Positions 16,669 through 24,522 of a stretch of 64,000 bases of DNA are shown here, piece after piece (the first letter of the stretch is position 1; each line of letters opens with the position of its first letter). Made by a program: the position numbers and the translations under genes. The notes beneath the pieces were generated by a model. That model searched no databases, was not told the origin of the DNA, and saw only the letters and a program-made list of their open reading frames with translations. Source of the DNA: Streptomyces sp. L-9-10 (GTDB lineage Bacteria; Actinomycetota; Actinomycetes; Streptomycetales; Streptomycetaceae); NCBI RefSeq assembly GCF_004151105.1, contig NZ_PHRF01000090.1, positions 62,001 to 126,000 of the forward strand, given 5' to 3'.

Positions 16669-18951
16669 ATGAGATCTCTGCGACCGGGCTTCGCCCCCTC
16701 TCGGTCCGGCGGGCGCAACGCCATCCGCACCGCCACTGTCCTGGCTGTCGGGGTGTTAACTGCCCTGATGGGAACGGCCACCGCGCAGCCCGCCCTGCGG
16801 CCGCAGACCTCAACGGTCATCGGAGGTCTTGGCGGAGCGGCCGTCGTGGACAACACCGGCCGCACGGTCATCGACGTCACGGACTTCGGCGCGGACCCTT
16901 CCGGCAAGGCCGACTCCGCGGCGGCCGTCGACGCTGCGATCCACCACGCGAAGACCGTGGGCGGCCCCACCACCCTCCACTTCCCGTCCGGTACGTACCA
17001 CATCTGGCCCGAACGGACGCCGAAGCGGGAGCTGTACGTCAGCAACACGGTCGGCAGCGACCAGGCGTTCAAGACGAAGAACATCGGCATCCTCGTCGAG
17101 GACATGCGGGACGTCGTCGTCGACGGCGGCGGGTCGACGATCGTCAATCACGGCTTCCAGACCGTCTTCGCGGCGATCCGGTCGAGCGACGTGCGCTTCA
17201 CCAACTTCTCGCAGACGTGGGTCGCCCCCAAAACGGTCGACATCACGGTCGCCGACGCCGGGGTCGACTCCGGGCAGGCGTACCGGATCATCGACATCCC
17301 CGAGACATACGACTACGCCGTGGAAGGCACCTCGGTGCGCTGGAACGGCGAGCGGAGCCCGGCCACCGGACAGCCGTACTGGACCGGCACGAACTCCTTC
17401 GACTACTCCCAGGTCCACGACCCCGCGACCAACAGGACGTGGCGTACGTCCAACCCGGTCTTCCAGAACGTCACGAAGATCACCGACCTCGGCGGCGACA
17501 GGCTGCGGATCACCTACGGCGACAGCACCGCCCCCGGCGACCGCGGATACGTCTATCAGATGCGCGAGGTCACCAGGGACACGCCGGGCGCGCTGTTCTG
17601 GGAGTCGTCGCGTGTCACGGTCGATCACCTCCGGCTCGGCTATCTGCACGGCTTCGGCATCGTGGGCCAGCTCAGCGAGGACATCAGCATCGACTCGGTC
17701 ACCTTCAAGGCCGACCGCGGCAGTGGCCGCGTCACCTCGGGCTTCGCCGACCACATCCAGATGTCCGGCGTCAAGGGCACCGTACGCATCACCAACAGCG
17801 TCTTCGACAACCCGCAGGACGACCCGATCAACATCCACGGCACCTACCTCCAGGTGACCGCCGCCGAGCGGCAGACGCTGCGGCTGCGCTACATGCACAA
17901 CGAGACGTCCGGATTTCCCCAGTTCTATCCGGGCGACTCGATCGAACTCGTCGACAAGCGCACCATGCTCGCCGCCCCCGGCGCGACGGCGAAGGTGGTC
18001 TCGGTGACCGGACCGACCGGCAGCGGTGTCCCGGCCGGCACGGACCCGGACACCTACCTGCGCACCATGACCGTGGTCCTCGACCAGGCGCTGCCCGACG
18101 CGGTGCTCGCCGCCCCCGGCGACTACGTGGCCGAGAACACCACCTACACGCCGACCGTCGAGATCACCGGCAACACGTTCCAGGCCGTGCCCACGCGAGG
18201 GATCCTCGTGACGACGCGCAGGCCGGTGCGGATCGAGAACAACCGCTTCGACGGCATGAGCATGGCCAGCATCTACATCTCGTCCGACGCCCGCTCCTGG
18301 TACGAGTCGGGCCCGGTGCGGGACGTCACCATCCGCGGCAATGTCTTCGACCGCCCCGCGAGCCCGGTCATCTTCTTCGACCCCACCAACCAGGACTTCG
18401 TCGCAGGGCAGCCGGTGCACCGCAACATCCTCGTCGAGGACAACGACTTCAACCTCACCGGCGGGACCATTCTCTCCGGCCGCGGTGTCGGCGGTCTGAC
18501 CTTCCGTGACAACCGCGTCGAGCGCTACGCCAAGCTGCGGCTCACAGGACCCTCGCGGGCCCTGCGCGTGGGCGACACGGCGACCGTGACCACGGACGCG
18601 CCGCCCGCGAGCCATACGTCCCCGCTGTTCACCTTCGACGGCTCGGATGACATCACCCTCGCCGACAACACCTATGGCAGCGGCTTCAACAAGCGCGTGA
18701 ACACGGCCGATATGGATGTTTCCGAGATCACGGTCACCGGTGACGGCCTTGCCCTCAACGCCGACAGCATCTCGTCCGCGCCGGTGGCCGTCAGCTACTC
18801 CAGCTCCCGCCCGAGGGTCGCGACGGTCGACAGCAAGGGCGTGGTCAAGGCGGTGAGCGGCGGCACGGCGTCGATCACAGCCCGCGCCACCATCGGCGGG
18901 GTACGGGTGACCTCCAACCCGGTGAAGGTCCTGGTCACCACCACGAGGTGA
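16669..18951 (+). CDS. Secreted GH110-type alpha-1,3-galactosidase with C-terminal Ig-like domain
   Basis: A 760-residue exported right-handed beta-helix protein. ATG 16669 follows AAGGAA and begins a Sec signal (MRSLRPGF... to TATAQP). The VTDFGADPSGKADSAAAVDAAI start, FPSGTYHIWPERTPKRELYVSNT and the DDPINIHGTYL segment resemble the GH110 alpha-1,3-galactosidases known from Streptomyces and Bacteroides. The last 80 or so residues (VAVSYSSSRPRVATVDSKG) form a BIG2-like Ig domain. It would release alpha-linked galactose outside the cell. Codon 30, within the signal peptide, is TTA (16756-16758), so bldA dependence is possible. The upstream 100 bp include an unusually T-rich tract (16575-16605). 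Confidence 0.88.
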   Translation: MRSLRPGFAPSRSGGRNAIRTATVLAVGVLTALMGTATAQPALRPQTSTVIGGLGGAAVVDNTGRTVIDVTDFGADPSGKADSAAAVDAAIHHAKTVGGPTTLHFPSGTYHIWPERTPKRELYVSNTVGSDQAFKTKNIGILVEDMRDVVVDGGGSTIVNHGFQTVFAAIRSSDVRFTNFSQTWVAPKTVDITVADAGVDSGQAYRIIDIPETYDYAVEGTSVRWNGERSPATGQPYWTGTNSFDYSQVHDPATNRTWRTSNPVFQNVTKITDLGGDRLRITYGDSTAPGDRGYVYQMREVTRDTPGALFWESSRVTVDHLRLGYLHGFGIVGQLSEDISIDSVTFKADRGSGRVTSGFADHIQMSGVKGTVRITNSVFDNPQDDPINIHGTYLQVTAAERQTLRLRYMHNETSGFPQFYPGDSIELVDKRTMLAAPGATAKVVSVTGPTGSGVPAGTDPDTYLRTMTVVLDQALPDAVLAAPGDYVAENTTYTPTVEITGNTFQAVPTRGILVTTRRPVRIENNRFDGMSMASIYISSDARSWYESGPVRDVTIRGNVFDRPASPVIFFDPTNQDFVAGQPVHRNILVEDNDFNLTGGTILSGRGVGGLTFRDNRVERYAKLRLTGPSRALRVGDTATVTTDAPPASHTSPLFTFDGSDDITLADNTYGSGFNKRVNTADMDVSEITVTGDGLALNADSISSAPVAVSYSSSRPRVATVDSKGVVKAVSGGTASITARATIGGVRVTSNPVKVLVTTTR

Positions 18952-18959
18952 CCAGGACC
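18927..18959 (+). terminator. Hairpin spanning the stop codon of the GH110 gene
   Basis: A perfect 13-bp stem (18927-18939 with 18947-18959; arm GGTCCTGGTCACC), loop ACCACGA. The TGA (18949-18951) lies in the descending arm, so the last codons of the gene form part of the structure. Confidence 0.7.
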
Positions 18960-18969
18960 GGTACGACCA

Positions 18970-19004
18970 CGCCGCCCGGGCGGACGGGCATCGCCCGGGC
19001 GGCG
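18970..19004. terminator. Second hairpin terminator after the GH110 gene
   Basis: A perfect 13-bp stem (18970-18982 with 18992-19004; arm CGCCGCCCGGGCG), 9-nt loop. It lies between the GH110 gene and the end of the decayed SDR gene and can serve both directions. Confidence 0.75.
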
Positions 19005-19017
19005 TCTCCGCCGCTGG

Positions 19018-19192
19018 TCAGGCGATGGTGGCAGGCGTGCCGAAGGAGTGTCCCTTGTTGAGGACTTCGAGGTCTTCGAGGAGGCCGGGGCGGGCCGGCC
19101 GCCAGTCCGGCAGCCTCGTGCCCCGCGTCGACGAGCTCGGGAACGACGGCGGAGCCGGTGAAGCCGGACGCGCCGGTCACAACGATGCGCAC
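19018..19192 (-). pseudogene. Remnant of an SDR / NAD-dependent epimerase gene (internal deletion)
   Basis: Reading from a GTG at 19192, the first 25 or so residues are a perfect Rossmann start (VRIVVTGASGFTGSAVVPELVDAG). The frame then shifts, and in another frame the DNA encodes DWRPARPGLLEDLEVLNKG up to a TGA at 19018-19020, which is the C-terminal end seen in many actinobacterial SDR proteins. About 200 central codons are missing, so head and tail are joined out of frame by a deletion. The remnant is divergent from the TetR gene at 19275, a common arrangement for TetR/SDR pairs, so that regulator may have lost its target. Confidence 0.7.
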
Positions 19193-19274
19193 GAGGAACC
19201 TCAACTGTTGATGTCGGTTACTGCCATCGGGGCTATCTCTGATATCAGCCGCTGTCATCACGTAGAACCCGCCC

Positions 19275-19853
19275 ATGGCCAGATGGGAGCCGAACGCGCA
19301 CGGGTGCCTGGCGACAGCAGCGCTGGAGCTCTACAACGAGCGCGGGTACGAGCAGACCACCGTGGCCGAGATCGCCAAACGGGCCGGGCTCACGGAGCGG
19401 ACCTTCTTCCGGCACTACGCCGACAAGCGCGAGGTACTGTTCGCCGGCTCCGGCGAGTTGCAGGAGCTGTTCGTACGGACGGTCGCCGACGCTCCGGAGT
19501 CCGCGACGCCGATCGACGCACTGGCTGCGGGCCTCGACGCCGTCTCCGAGATGTTCGCCGACCTCCGCGAGTACGCGCGGAAGCGACAGACCGTCATCAC
19601 GGCGAACCCGGAACTCAAGGAGCGCGAGCTGATCAAACTCGCCTCGATCTCGGCCGCGCTCACCGACACCCTGCGCCGACGCGGCGTCGCGGAGTCGGCC
19701 GCCGGCCTGACCGCCGAGGCGGGGGTCGCCGTCTTCAAGGTCGGCTTCGAGCGGTGGATCGTGGCGGCCGAGGAACGCGGGATGGCGCGGCTGATGCGGG
19801 AATCGCCGGACGAGCTCAAGGCTGTGATCGCGGGCGGCCGGGGCGTGTGGTGA
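19275..19853 (+). CDS. TetR-family transcriptional regulator
   Basis: A 192-residue regulator. The N-terminal HTH is complete: ALELYNERGYEQTTVAEIAKRAGLTERTFFRHYADKREVLF, residues 15-55, with the family's typical FFRHYADK recognition helix. The C-terminal ligand domain ends RLMRESPDELKAVIAGG. ATG 19275 gives the full-length protein. It lies divergently beside the decayed SDR gene, which it probably once controlled; it may still control the MBL gene or itself. Confidence 0.92.
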   Translation: MARWEPNAHGCLATAALELYNERGYEQTTVAEIAKRAGLTERTFFRHYADKREVLFAGSGELQELFVRTVADAPESATPIDALAAGLDAVSEMFADLREYARKRQTVITANPELKERELIKLASISAALTDTLRRRGVAESAAGLTAEAGVAVFKVGFERWIVAAEERGMARLMRESPDELKAVIAGGRGVW

Positions 19854-19960
19854 AAGAGGCACGGTCCGCCCGCGGGGTGGGGCCCGCGTCCGCCGCGGAG
19901 GAGGGGACCCGGGCGAAAACCTGACGCGGCCGGCCGGAAACACCACGCGTGGTGTGCGTG

Positions 19961-20842
19961 TCATCCGAGTGCTCTGGGGGTGGGCAGGACCGCTTCCGTC
20001 GCAACGGGCTCCCACCGCGTGCCGGTCAGACGTCCGAACGCCTGGTCACCGAAGTGGAAGGCGAACCCGGTCGTTCCTGGCCGTGCGAGCTCCCCGGCGA
20101 TGCGCTTGCGCGCCGTCATGACCGCTGCGCTGTCGGAGTCGGGGCGCGACCCCCAGTGCGGATGCGCGATCTGTGCGGGGATGTGGAAGACATCGCCGAA
20201 GACCACGACCCGTTCGTTCCCGGCAGTGATCACATACGAGGTGTGTCCGGGGGAATGCCCCGGCGTCACCAGGGCGTGCACGCCATCGAAGATCTCGTCT
20301 CCGTGTGAGATCAGGGTGCGCGCGTGCTTCATCGGTTCGATGGTGTCCTGAGCCGGTGCGCCGGGAACGGTCTCGCCGCGGCTGTGCGGTGCCCACTCCT
20401 CGACGGCGACGAGATAGCGGGCGTCGGGGAAGAACTTCTCCGGTGCGAAGGCCCAGCCGGTGTGGTCGGTATGCAGGTGGGTGAAGGCCACGGCCTCGAT
20501 GTCGTGCGGCGCGATCCCCAGCGCGGCAAGGGTTTCCGGGAGCGCGCCGGAGTTCGTGTGCCCGACAGGCTCTCCGTCGACCCTGGTCGGCCCGGACACG
20601 GGTCCGAGGCCGGCGTCGATGAGCAGGCGGCGGCCGTCGCGCTCCACGAGCAGCCCTCCCGCAGACATGGCGACGAGGCCGTGCTCGTCGAGCGTCTCCG
20701 GATGCTCCTGCCAGTATTCCGCGGGTACCGCGGGGAGGAAGCTCTCCGGCAGCATGCCCATCGCGCCATCGACGACGTAGGTGAGGCGGGTGTCGCCCAG
20801 TTCGAGTGAGCGGACGGCGGACTGTTCGTTCAGTGCACCCAT
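19961..20842 (-). CDS. MBL-fold metallo-hydrolase
   Basis: A 293-residue metallo-beta-lactamase-fold enzyme with the HxHxDH metal motif in AFTHLHTDHTGWAF, a further His in TPGHSPGHTSYV and an Asp in VVFGDVFHIPAQ. The layout (an entrance strand LTYVVDGAMG, AGGLLVERDGRRLLIDAGLGP) matches the AHL-lactonase/PNGM-like group of small-molecule hydrolases. ATG 20842 (MGALNEQSAV) is preferred; a GTG 36 nt upstream is open but gives a basic leader. No signal peptide. Substrate unknown. It is divergent from the DeoR gene at 21244. Confidence 0.9.
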   Translation of the reverse strand: MGALNEQSAVRSLELGDTRLTYVVDGAMGMLPESFLPAVPAEYWQEHPETLDEHGLVAMSAGGLLVERDGRRLLIDAGLGPVSGPTRVDGEPVGHTNSGALPETLAALGIAPHDIEAVAFTHLHTDHTGWAFAPEKFFPDARYLVAVEEWAPHSRGETVPGAPAQDTIEPMKHARTLISHGDEIFDGVHALVTPGHSPGHTSYVITAGNERVVVFGDVFHIPAQIAHPHWGSRPDSDSAAVMTARKRIAGELARPGTTGFAFHFGDQAFGRLTGTRWEPVATEAVLPTPRALG

Positions 20843-21243
20843 GAGTCGGGCCTGCTTCCTTGGTATGCGGTTGTACACACCGGTGCGGGACGAGTGGGGC
20901 TGTCCACGGCCACCAGCTTGAGGGCGCCGTCGGCCGTGTGCTGTCCGTTCTCCGGTTCTGGGGTACTAGGGATTTTCCCTGGTCCGTTCGGAGAGCGCGC
21001 ACGAAAGAGTGGCAGTCCGTCGGCGCTTCCCGCGTCGGCCGACGTGAACATCGCGCGCTGCCGTGGGACCGCCGCACGCGCGCGCGTGGAGAGGTGGGCG
21101 AAATCGGCATGGCCGCAGCGGGCTGCGGCCTCCCGCACACCTGTCGCTGGGCAGGCATATCGCAGGCGAACGAGGGCTCCAGGTCGTAGCACTTCGGGTT
21201 TGCCGGAAGGGCAGGCGAAGGTGAAGCGACCGTGGAGCGGCCG
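20843..21243. other. 401-bp divergent intergenic region
   Basis: It separates the MBL hydrolase (minus) from the DeoR regulator (plus) and should hold both promoters. I see no gene in it. The only dyad I note is AGGGA-TTT-TCCCT (near 20967-20979). The DeoR end carries GGAG six nt before its ATG. Confidence 0.5.
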
Positions 21244-22062
21244 ATGACCGACAGGAAACGCGACGAGCGCATCTCGATCATTCTCACGCTTCTGTCGCAG
21301 CGCGGAGAACTGCAGGTCCACTTTCTTCCCAGAATTCTCGGAGTCTCCGGAGCCACGGTCCGCAGGGATCTGGCGGTCATGGAGGAAACGGGCCTCATCC
21401 GCCGTTCTTACGGCAAGGTCACCGCGGCCCGGCGTGGCGTCGAACTGCCGGTGAGTCTGAGGCATTCCCAGAACACCGAGGCGAAACGCCGCATCGGATC
21501 ACTGGCCTCGTCCCTGATCCCCAGCCGTCCGCTCACCATCGCGCTGACCGGCGGCACCACGATGGACTTCGTCGCCAGGAACCTGGCCACCCGCTCGGAT
21601 CTCACGGTCGTGACGAACGGCCTGGACACGGCGACGTCCCTTATGGCGCGTCAGCTGGTCCACGTCGTCGTCACCGGAGGAACCGCCAGGGCGCTCTCCA
21701 ACGACCTCGTCGGAAAGGGAGCCGAGGAATCGCTGCGTTCGTACCGCTTCGACTTCGCGATCGCCGGGGCGGACGGCATCAGCCCGGCAGCCGGGATCAC
21801 GCGGCACAGCTCCCGCGGAGCGGAGATCGACCGCGTCATGCTGGAGCAGGCGGAACAGACGATAGTCGTCGCCGACAGCTCCAAACTGGGCAGGGTACAC
21901 AAGGCGAAAGTCGCGGACATCGGTTCCGTCGACACCATAGTGACCGACTCGCATGCGAATCCCGCCATTGTCGCCGCTCTCCGGAAGGCCGGCGTGACGA
22001 CAACCATGGTGGTCGTTCCTCCCGTCGGCGGCGCCGCTCAACAGCGCCGCCGACAGCCGTGA
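21244..22062 (+). CDS. DeoR-family transcriptional regulator (paralogue A)
   Basis: A 272-residue DeoR/GlpR regulator. The N-terminal HTH is RKRDERISIILTLLSQRGELQV with SGATVRRDLAVMEETGLIRRSYG; the C-terminal sugar-phosphate sensor has LTIALTGGTTMDFVARNL, TVVTNGLDTA, VVTGGTARALSNDLVG and IVVADSSKLGRVHKAKV. ATG 21244 is chosen because GGAG precedes it and it aligns with the start of a close paralogue at 36119-36931. It stands directly upstream of three secreted glycoside hydrolases in the same direction; DeoR proteins often respond to phosphorylated sugars, including GalNAc or galactosamine derivatives (AgaR type), which fits the predicted specificity of two of them. Confidence 0.93.
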   Translation: MTDRKRDERISIILTLLSQRGELQVHFLPRILGVSGATVRRDLAVMEETGLIRRSYGKVTAARRGVELPVSLRHSQNTEAKRRIGSLASSLIPSRPLTIALTGGTTMDFVARNLATRSDLTVVTNGLDTATSLMARQLVHVVVTGGTARALSNDLVGKGAEESLRSYRFDFAIAGADGISPAAGITRHSSRGAEIDRVMLEQAEQTIVVADSSKLGRVHKAKVADIGSVDTIVTDSHANPAIVAALRKAGVTTTMVVVPPVGGAAQQRRRQP

Positions 22063-22295
22063 GCGGCGGGAGAGAACCCGGTCCACGGATGCGCCGAACG
22101 TGCCGAACGCGACAACGTTCAACCTGAGTGCGCATTGTCGAACGCGCCTCGATCCGTTGTCGTGGACCGCGGTGACCACCGTGTATCCGGCCCTGATTTC
22201 AGCCACTTATCGCGAGCAGTGAGCAGTACGGGTAAGCGGTGTAACGGTACGTCACAGAAAACCTTGTGAGCCGGAAAGGCAGCTCCTAGGGTGTG

Positions 22296-22311
22296 CGGGA
22301 GCGCCCTCCCG
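22296..22311. promoter_or_regulatory. Perfect palindrome upstream of the GH135-like gene
   Basis: A 6+6 bp perfect inverted repeat with a 4-nt centre (CGGGAG, CGCC, CTCCCG). It resembles a CebR box (TGGGAGCGCTCCCA) but is two bases longer. It lies in the 423-bp region 22063-22485 between the DeoR gene and the hydrolase and could be an operator or a small attenuator stem (it is followed by CCTTTTG). Confidence 0.4.
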
Positions 22312-22393
22312 ATCCTCCTTTTGTGGGCGGTGGAAGGGCACTCGTACCTTCGATCCTTTCCCCGTCGTGCTCCGCCGAAGGAGGTTGTCCGAC

Positions 22394-22489
22394 GTGCGTC
22401 CCCACCGCACACCCTGGTTATTACCGGGTACGGCTTATCACCGGGAACGGCACCCAACGGTATCCCCCCACGAAAGAGGTTCACCATGA
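22394..22489 (+). CDS. Candidate leader ORF (31 codons) with tandem TTA codons
   Basis: A GTG at 22394 is preceded by GAAGGAGG and opens a 31-codon frame (VRPHRTPWLLPGTAYHRERH...) whose TGA (22487-22489) overlaps the ATG of the hydrolase gene in an ATGA, the signature of translational coupling. Codons 9 and 10 are both TTA, the codon read by the bldA tRNA in Streptomyces. The rest of the 22063-22485 region shows no other gene. The peptide has no recognisable family; its likely role, if any, is regulatory. Confidence 0.45.
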   Translation: MRPHRTPWLLPGTAYHRERHPTVSPHERGSP

Positions 22490-23370
22490 CGTCGCGTTCC
22501 ACCCGCTCCCTGATAGGCGGGGCGTTCGCCGCCGGAGCCCTCGCCCTGTGCGCGGTTCCGGCCATTGCCGTCCCGGAGGCGCCCGAGGGCGGTACCACGC
22601 AGGCGATCTCCCAGAAGGTCTCCGTACCCGCCTACTTCTACCCCGGCCCTCTGTGGGACCAACTCACCCGGTCCGGAACGGGGGTTGGGCTGGCGGTCGC
22701 CAACCCGTACAACGGTCCCGGCGACGGTGACGATCAGTACACCTCGGCCATCAAGAAGGCCGACGCGGCCGGCATCACCGTCATCGGCTATGTGGCGACC
22801 GGCTACTTCGGTACCACCGGCATGACCACGCGGTCCGGCTCCACGGACCCGGACGAGTGGATGCGGCAGATCAAGGCCGATGTCGATGTCTGGTACCAGC
22901 TCTACGGTGACGCGGGACTCGGCGGCATCTTCTTCGACGAGGGCCTGGCGCGCTGCGGTTCCGGAAACACCGACGTGAACCGGTACATCGAGCTGAAGAA
23001 CTACGTCGAGAGCCGCTATGGCGACGACGCGGTCGTCGTCGACAACCCGGGGACCGGTGTCGACGAGTGCTACACCGCGGCCGCCGACACACTGGTCACC
23101 TTCGAGGGCGACGAGAGTTCCTACCGTAGCCACCAGCCGGAGGCATGGGAGAGCAGCGCTTCCCCGGGCAAGGTCTGGCACCTCGTCTACGACGTCCCGG
23201 ACGAGAGCCGGATGCGTGGCGTCATGGAACTCGCACGCCAGCGCAACGCCGGGCATGTCTACGTCACCCCGGACACCATGGCGGACAAGAACCCCTGGGA
23301 CACCCTGCCCCCGGACGCGTACTGGAACTCCGAGATCAGCCTCGCCGGCGGCGGTGCGGCCCGGCGTTGA
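22486..23370 (+). CDS. Secreted spherulin-4 family (GH135-like) glycosidase
   Basis: A 294-residue exported protein. ATG 22486 follows AAAGAGG and starts a Sec signal (SLIGGAFAAGALALCAVPAIAV). The body has the spherulation-specific family 4 pattern: VSVPAYFYPGPLWDQL, GVGLAVANPYNGPG, DAAGITVIGYVATGYF and, with the putative catalytic acids, GLGGIFFDEGLARCG. This Pfam family defines GH135, whose fungal member Sph3 is an endo-alpha-1,4-N-acetylgalactosaminidase acting on galactosaminogalactan. A GH114 gene with a related substrate lies 1.15 kb downstream. I infer secretion and attack on an alpha-GalNAc-rich polymer; specificity is unproven for bacterial members. Confidence 0.85.
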   Translation: MTSRSTRSLIGGAFAAGALALCAVPAIAVPEAPEGGTTQAISQKVSVPAYFYPGPLWDQLTRSGTGVGLAVANPYNGPGDGDDQYTSAIKKADAAGITVIGYVATGYFGTTGMTTRSGSTDPDEWMRQIKADVDVWYQLYGDAGLGGIFFDEGLARCGSGNTDVNRYIELKNYVESRYGDDAVVVDNPGTGVDECYTAAADTLVTFEGDESSYRSHQPEAWESSASPGKVWHLVYDVPDESRMRGVMELARQRNAGHVYVTPDTMADKNPWDTLPPDAYWNSEISLAGGGAARR

Positions 23371-23483
23371 CCTCCGCCGTCCGCGCACGAGCACCGCCCC
23401 GGGCGCTCGGTCCCCCCTCTTGTCACAGGCTCCTGGCAGCTCACGAGCTATTCCTTTTCATCCCCACGTGATTGGAAGACAGC

Positions 23484-24245
23484 ATGAAACTCTCCACGCG
23501 AACCGCCGTCTACGCGCTGTTGCCGGCGGTCGCCGCGGGGGCCGCGTTGATGACCCTGGGCGGTCCCGCGCAAGCGGCCGAGATATGCGGTCAGTACGAC
23601 AGGGCCACGGTCGGCGCGTACACGGTGCAGAACAACCTGTGGAACCCGGCCGGCGCGCAGTGCGTCAGCCCCACCGGGTCCGGCTTCGAGGTGACGAAGG
23701 CCGAGGGGCAGGTCCCCACCAATGGTGCCCCCAAGTCCTATCCGTCCATCTTCAACGGCTGCCACTACACGGCGTGCTCGCCCGGCACCAAGCTGCCCGC
23801 GCGGATCAGCTCCATCAGCAGCGCCCCGAGCAGTGTGTCCTACGGTTACACCGCTGACGGGGTCTACAACGCGTCCTACGACATCTGGCTCGACCCGGAG
23901 CCCAAGACGGACGGTGTGTCCCAGGTCGAAATCATGATCTGGACCAACAAGGTGGGTCCCATCCAGCCCATCGGCACCGATACCGGCACCACCGTGACGA
24001 TGGCGGGCACGACGTGGCAGGTGTGGGAGGGCGGCAACGGCCGGAACAAGGTCATCTCCTACGTGGCGCCGTCCGCCGTCAACGAACTGAACTTCGATGT
24101 CAAGGAGTTCGTGAGCCACGCCAACAGCCGCGGCTTCGGAGACTCCTCGTGGTACCTCACGAGCGTCCAGGCGGGCTTCGAACCGTGGCAGGGCGGAGCG
24201 GGCCTCAAGGTCGACTCCTTCTCCTCCGAAGTGAACACAGGCTGA
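23484..24245 (+). CDS. Secreted GH12 endoglucanase
   Basis: A 253-residue, single-domain GH12 enzyme, close in size to the catalytic domain of Streptomyces CelB. ATG 23484 has GGAAGACAG before it; the signal peptide ends at AQAA. Family landmarks: NNLWNPAGAQC, SYGYTADGVYNASYDIWLDP, nucleophile Glu149 in VEIMIW and acid/base Glu233 in GFEPWQGG, with a conserved early disulphide (Cys35/Cys60). No cellulose-binding module. It would cleave beta-1,4-glucan or mixed-linkage glucans outside the cell. No standard CebR box (TGGGAGCGCTCCCA) is seen in front of it. Its own hairpin terminator follows. Confidence 0.93.
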   Translation: MKLSTRTAVYALLPAVAAGAALMTLGGPAQAAEICGQYDRATVGAYTVQNNLWNPAGAQCVSPTGSGFEVTKAEGQVPTNGAPKSYPSIFNGCHYTACSPGTKLPARISSISSAPSSVSYGYTADGVYNASYDIWLDPEPKTDGVSQVEIMIWTNKVGPIQPIGTDTGTTVTMAGTTWQVWEGGNGRNKVISYVAPSAVNELNFDVKEFVSHANSRGFGDSSWYLTSVQAGFEPWQGGAGLKVDSFSSEVNTG

Positions 24246-24296
24246 TCCGTCCAGCGGCGTCGCCGTCCGGCGACGGTGCTCCACAGCAGTGAGAGA

Positions 24297-24337
24297 GGCC
24301 TCCTCGGTGAGCGGGTCGGACGCTCCCCGAGGAGGCC
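24297..24337 (+). terminator. Terminator between the GH12 and GH114 genes
   Basis: A perfect 11-bp stem (24297-24307 with 24327-24337; arm GGCCTCCTCGG) extended inside by GAGCG/CGCTC after one mismatch. It lies 52 nt after the GH12 stop and implies the GH114 gene has its own promoter. Confidence 0.75.
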
Positions 24338-24522
24338 GTCGTGCTGCCGTACCGGCGCCGACCCGGTGCCGATGCCCGGCCGTTCGATGCGACCGCGGCC
24401 GGGCCGTCCCATGGCCGCGGACCGCTCTCGCGGCCCGGCTCCGCCCCCGTCGCACCGTACTCTCTGACCCCACATCACTTCCTTCCACCCTTCTCACCCT
24501 CACGCCACCTTTGGAGTTCCTC

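Noticed and set aside
16810..18615. 601-codon minus-strand frame across the GH110 gene
   Set aside because: Mirror of the codon bias of the galactosidase; no ribosome binding site and no family similarity.
19018..19192. Intact small Rossmann-type protein
   Set aside because: The reading frame joins a Rossmann head to a basic nonsense tail, while the true family C-terminus lies in another frame; a decayed gene explains it better.
22296..22311. CebR box in front of the hydrolase cluster
   Set aside because: The palindrome is CGGGAG-CGCC-CTCCCG, 16 bp with another centre than TGGGAGCGCTCCCA, so I do not assign CebR control; recorded only as a palindrome.
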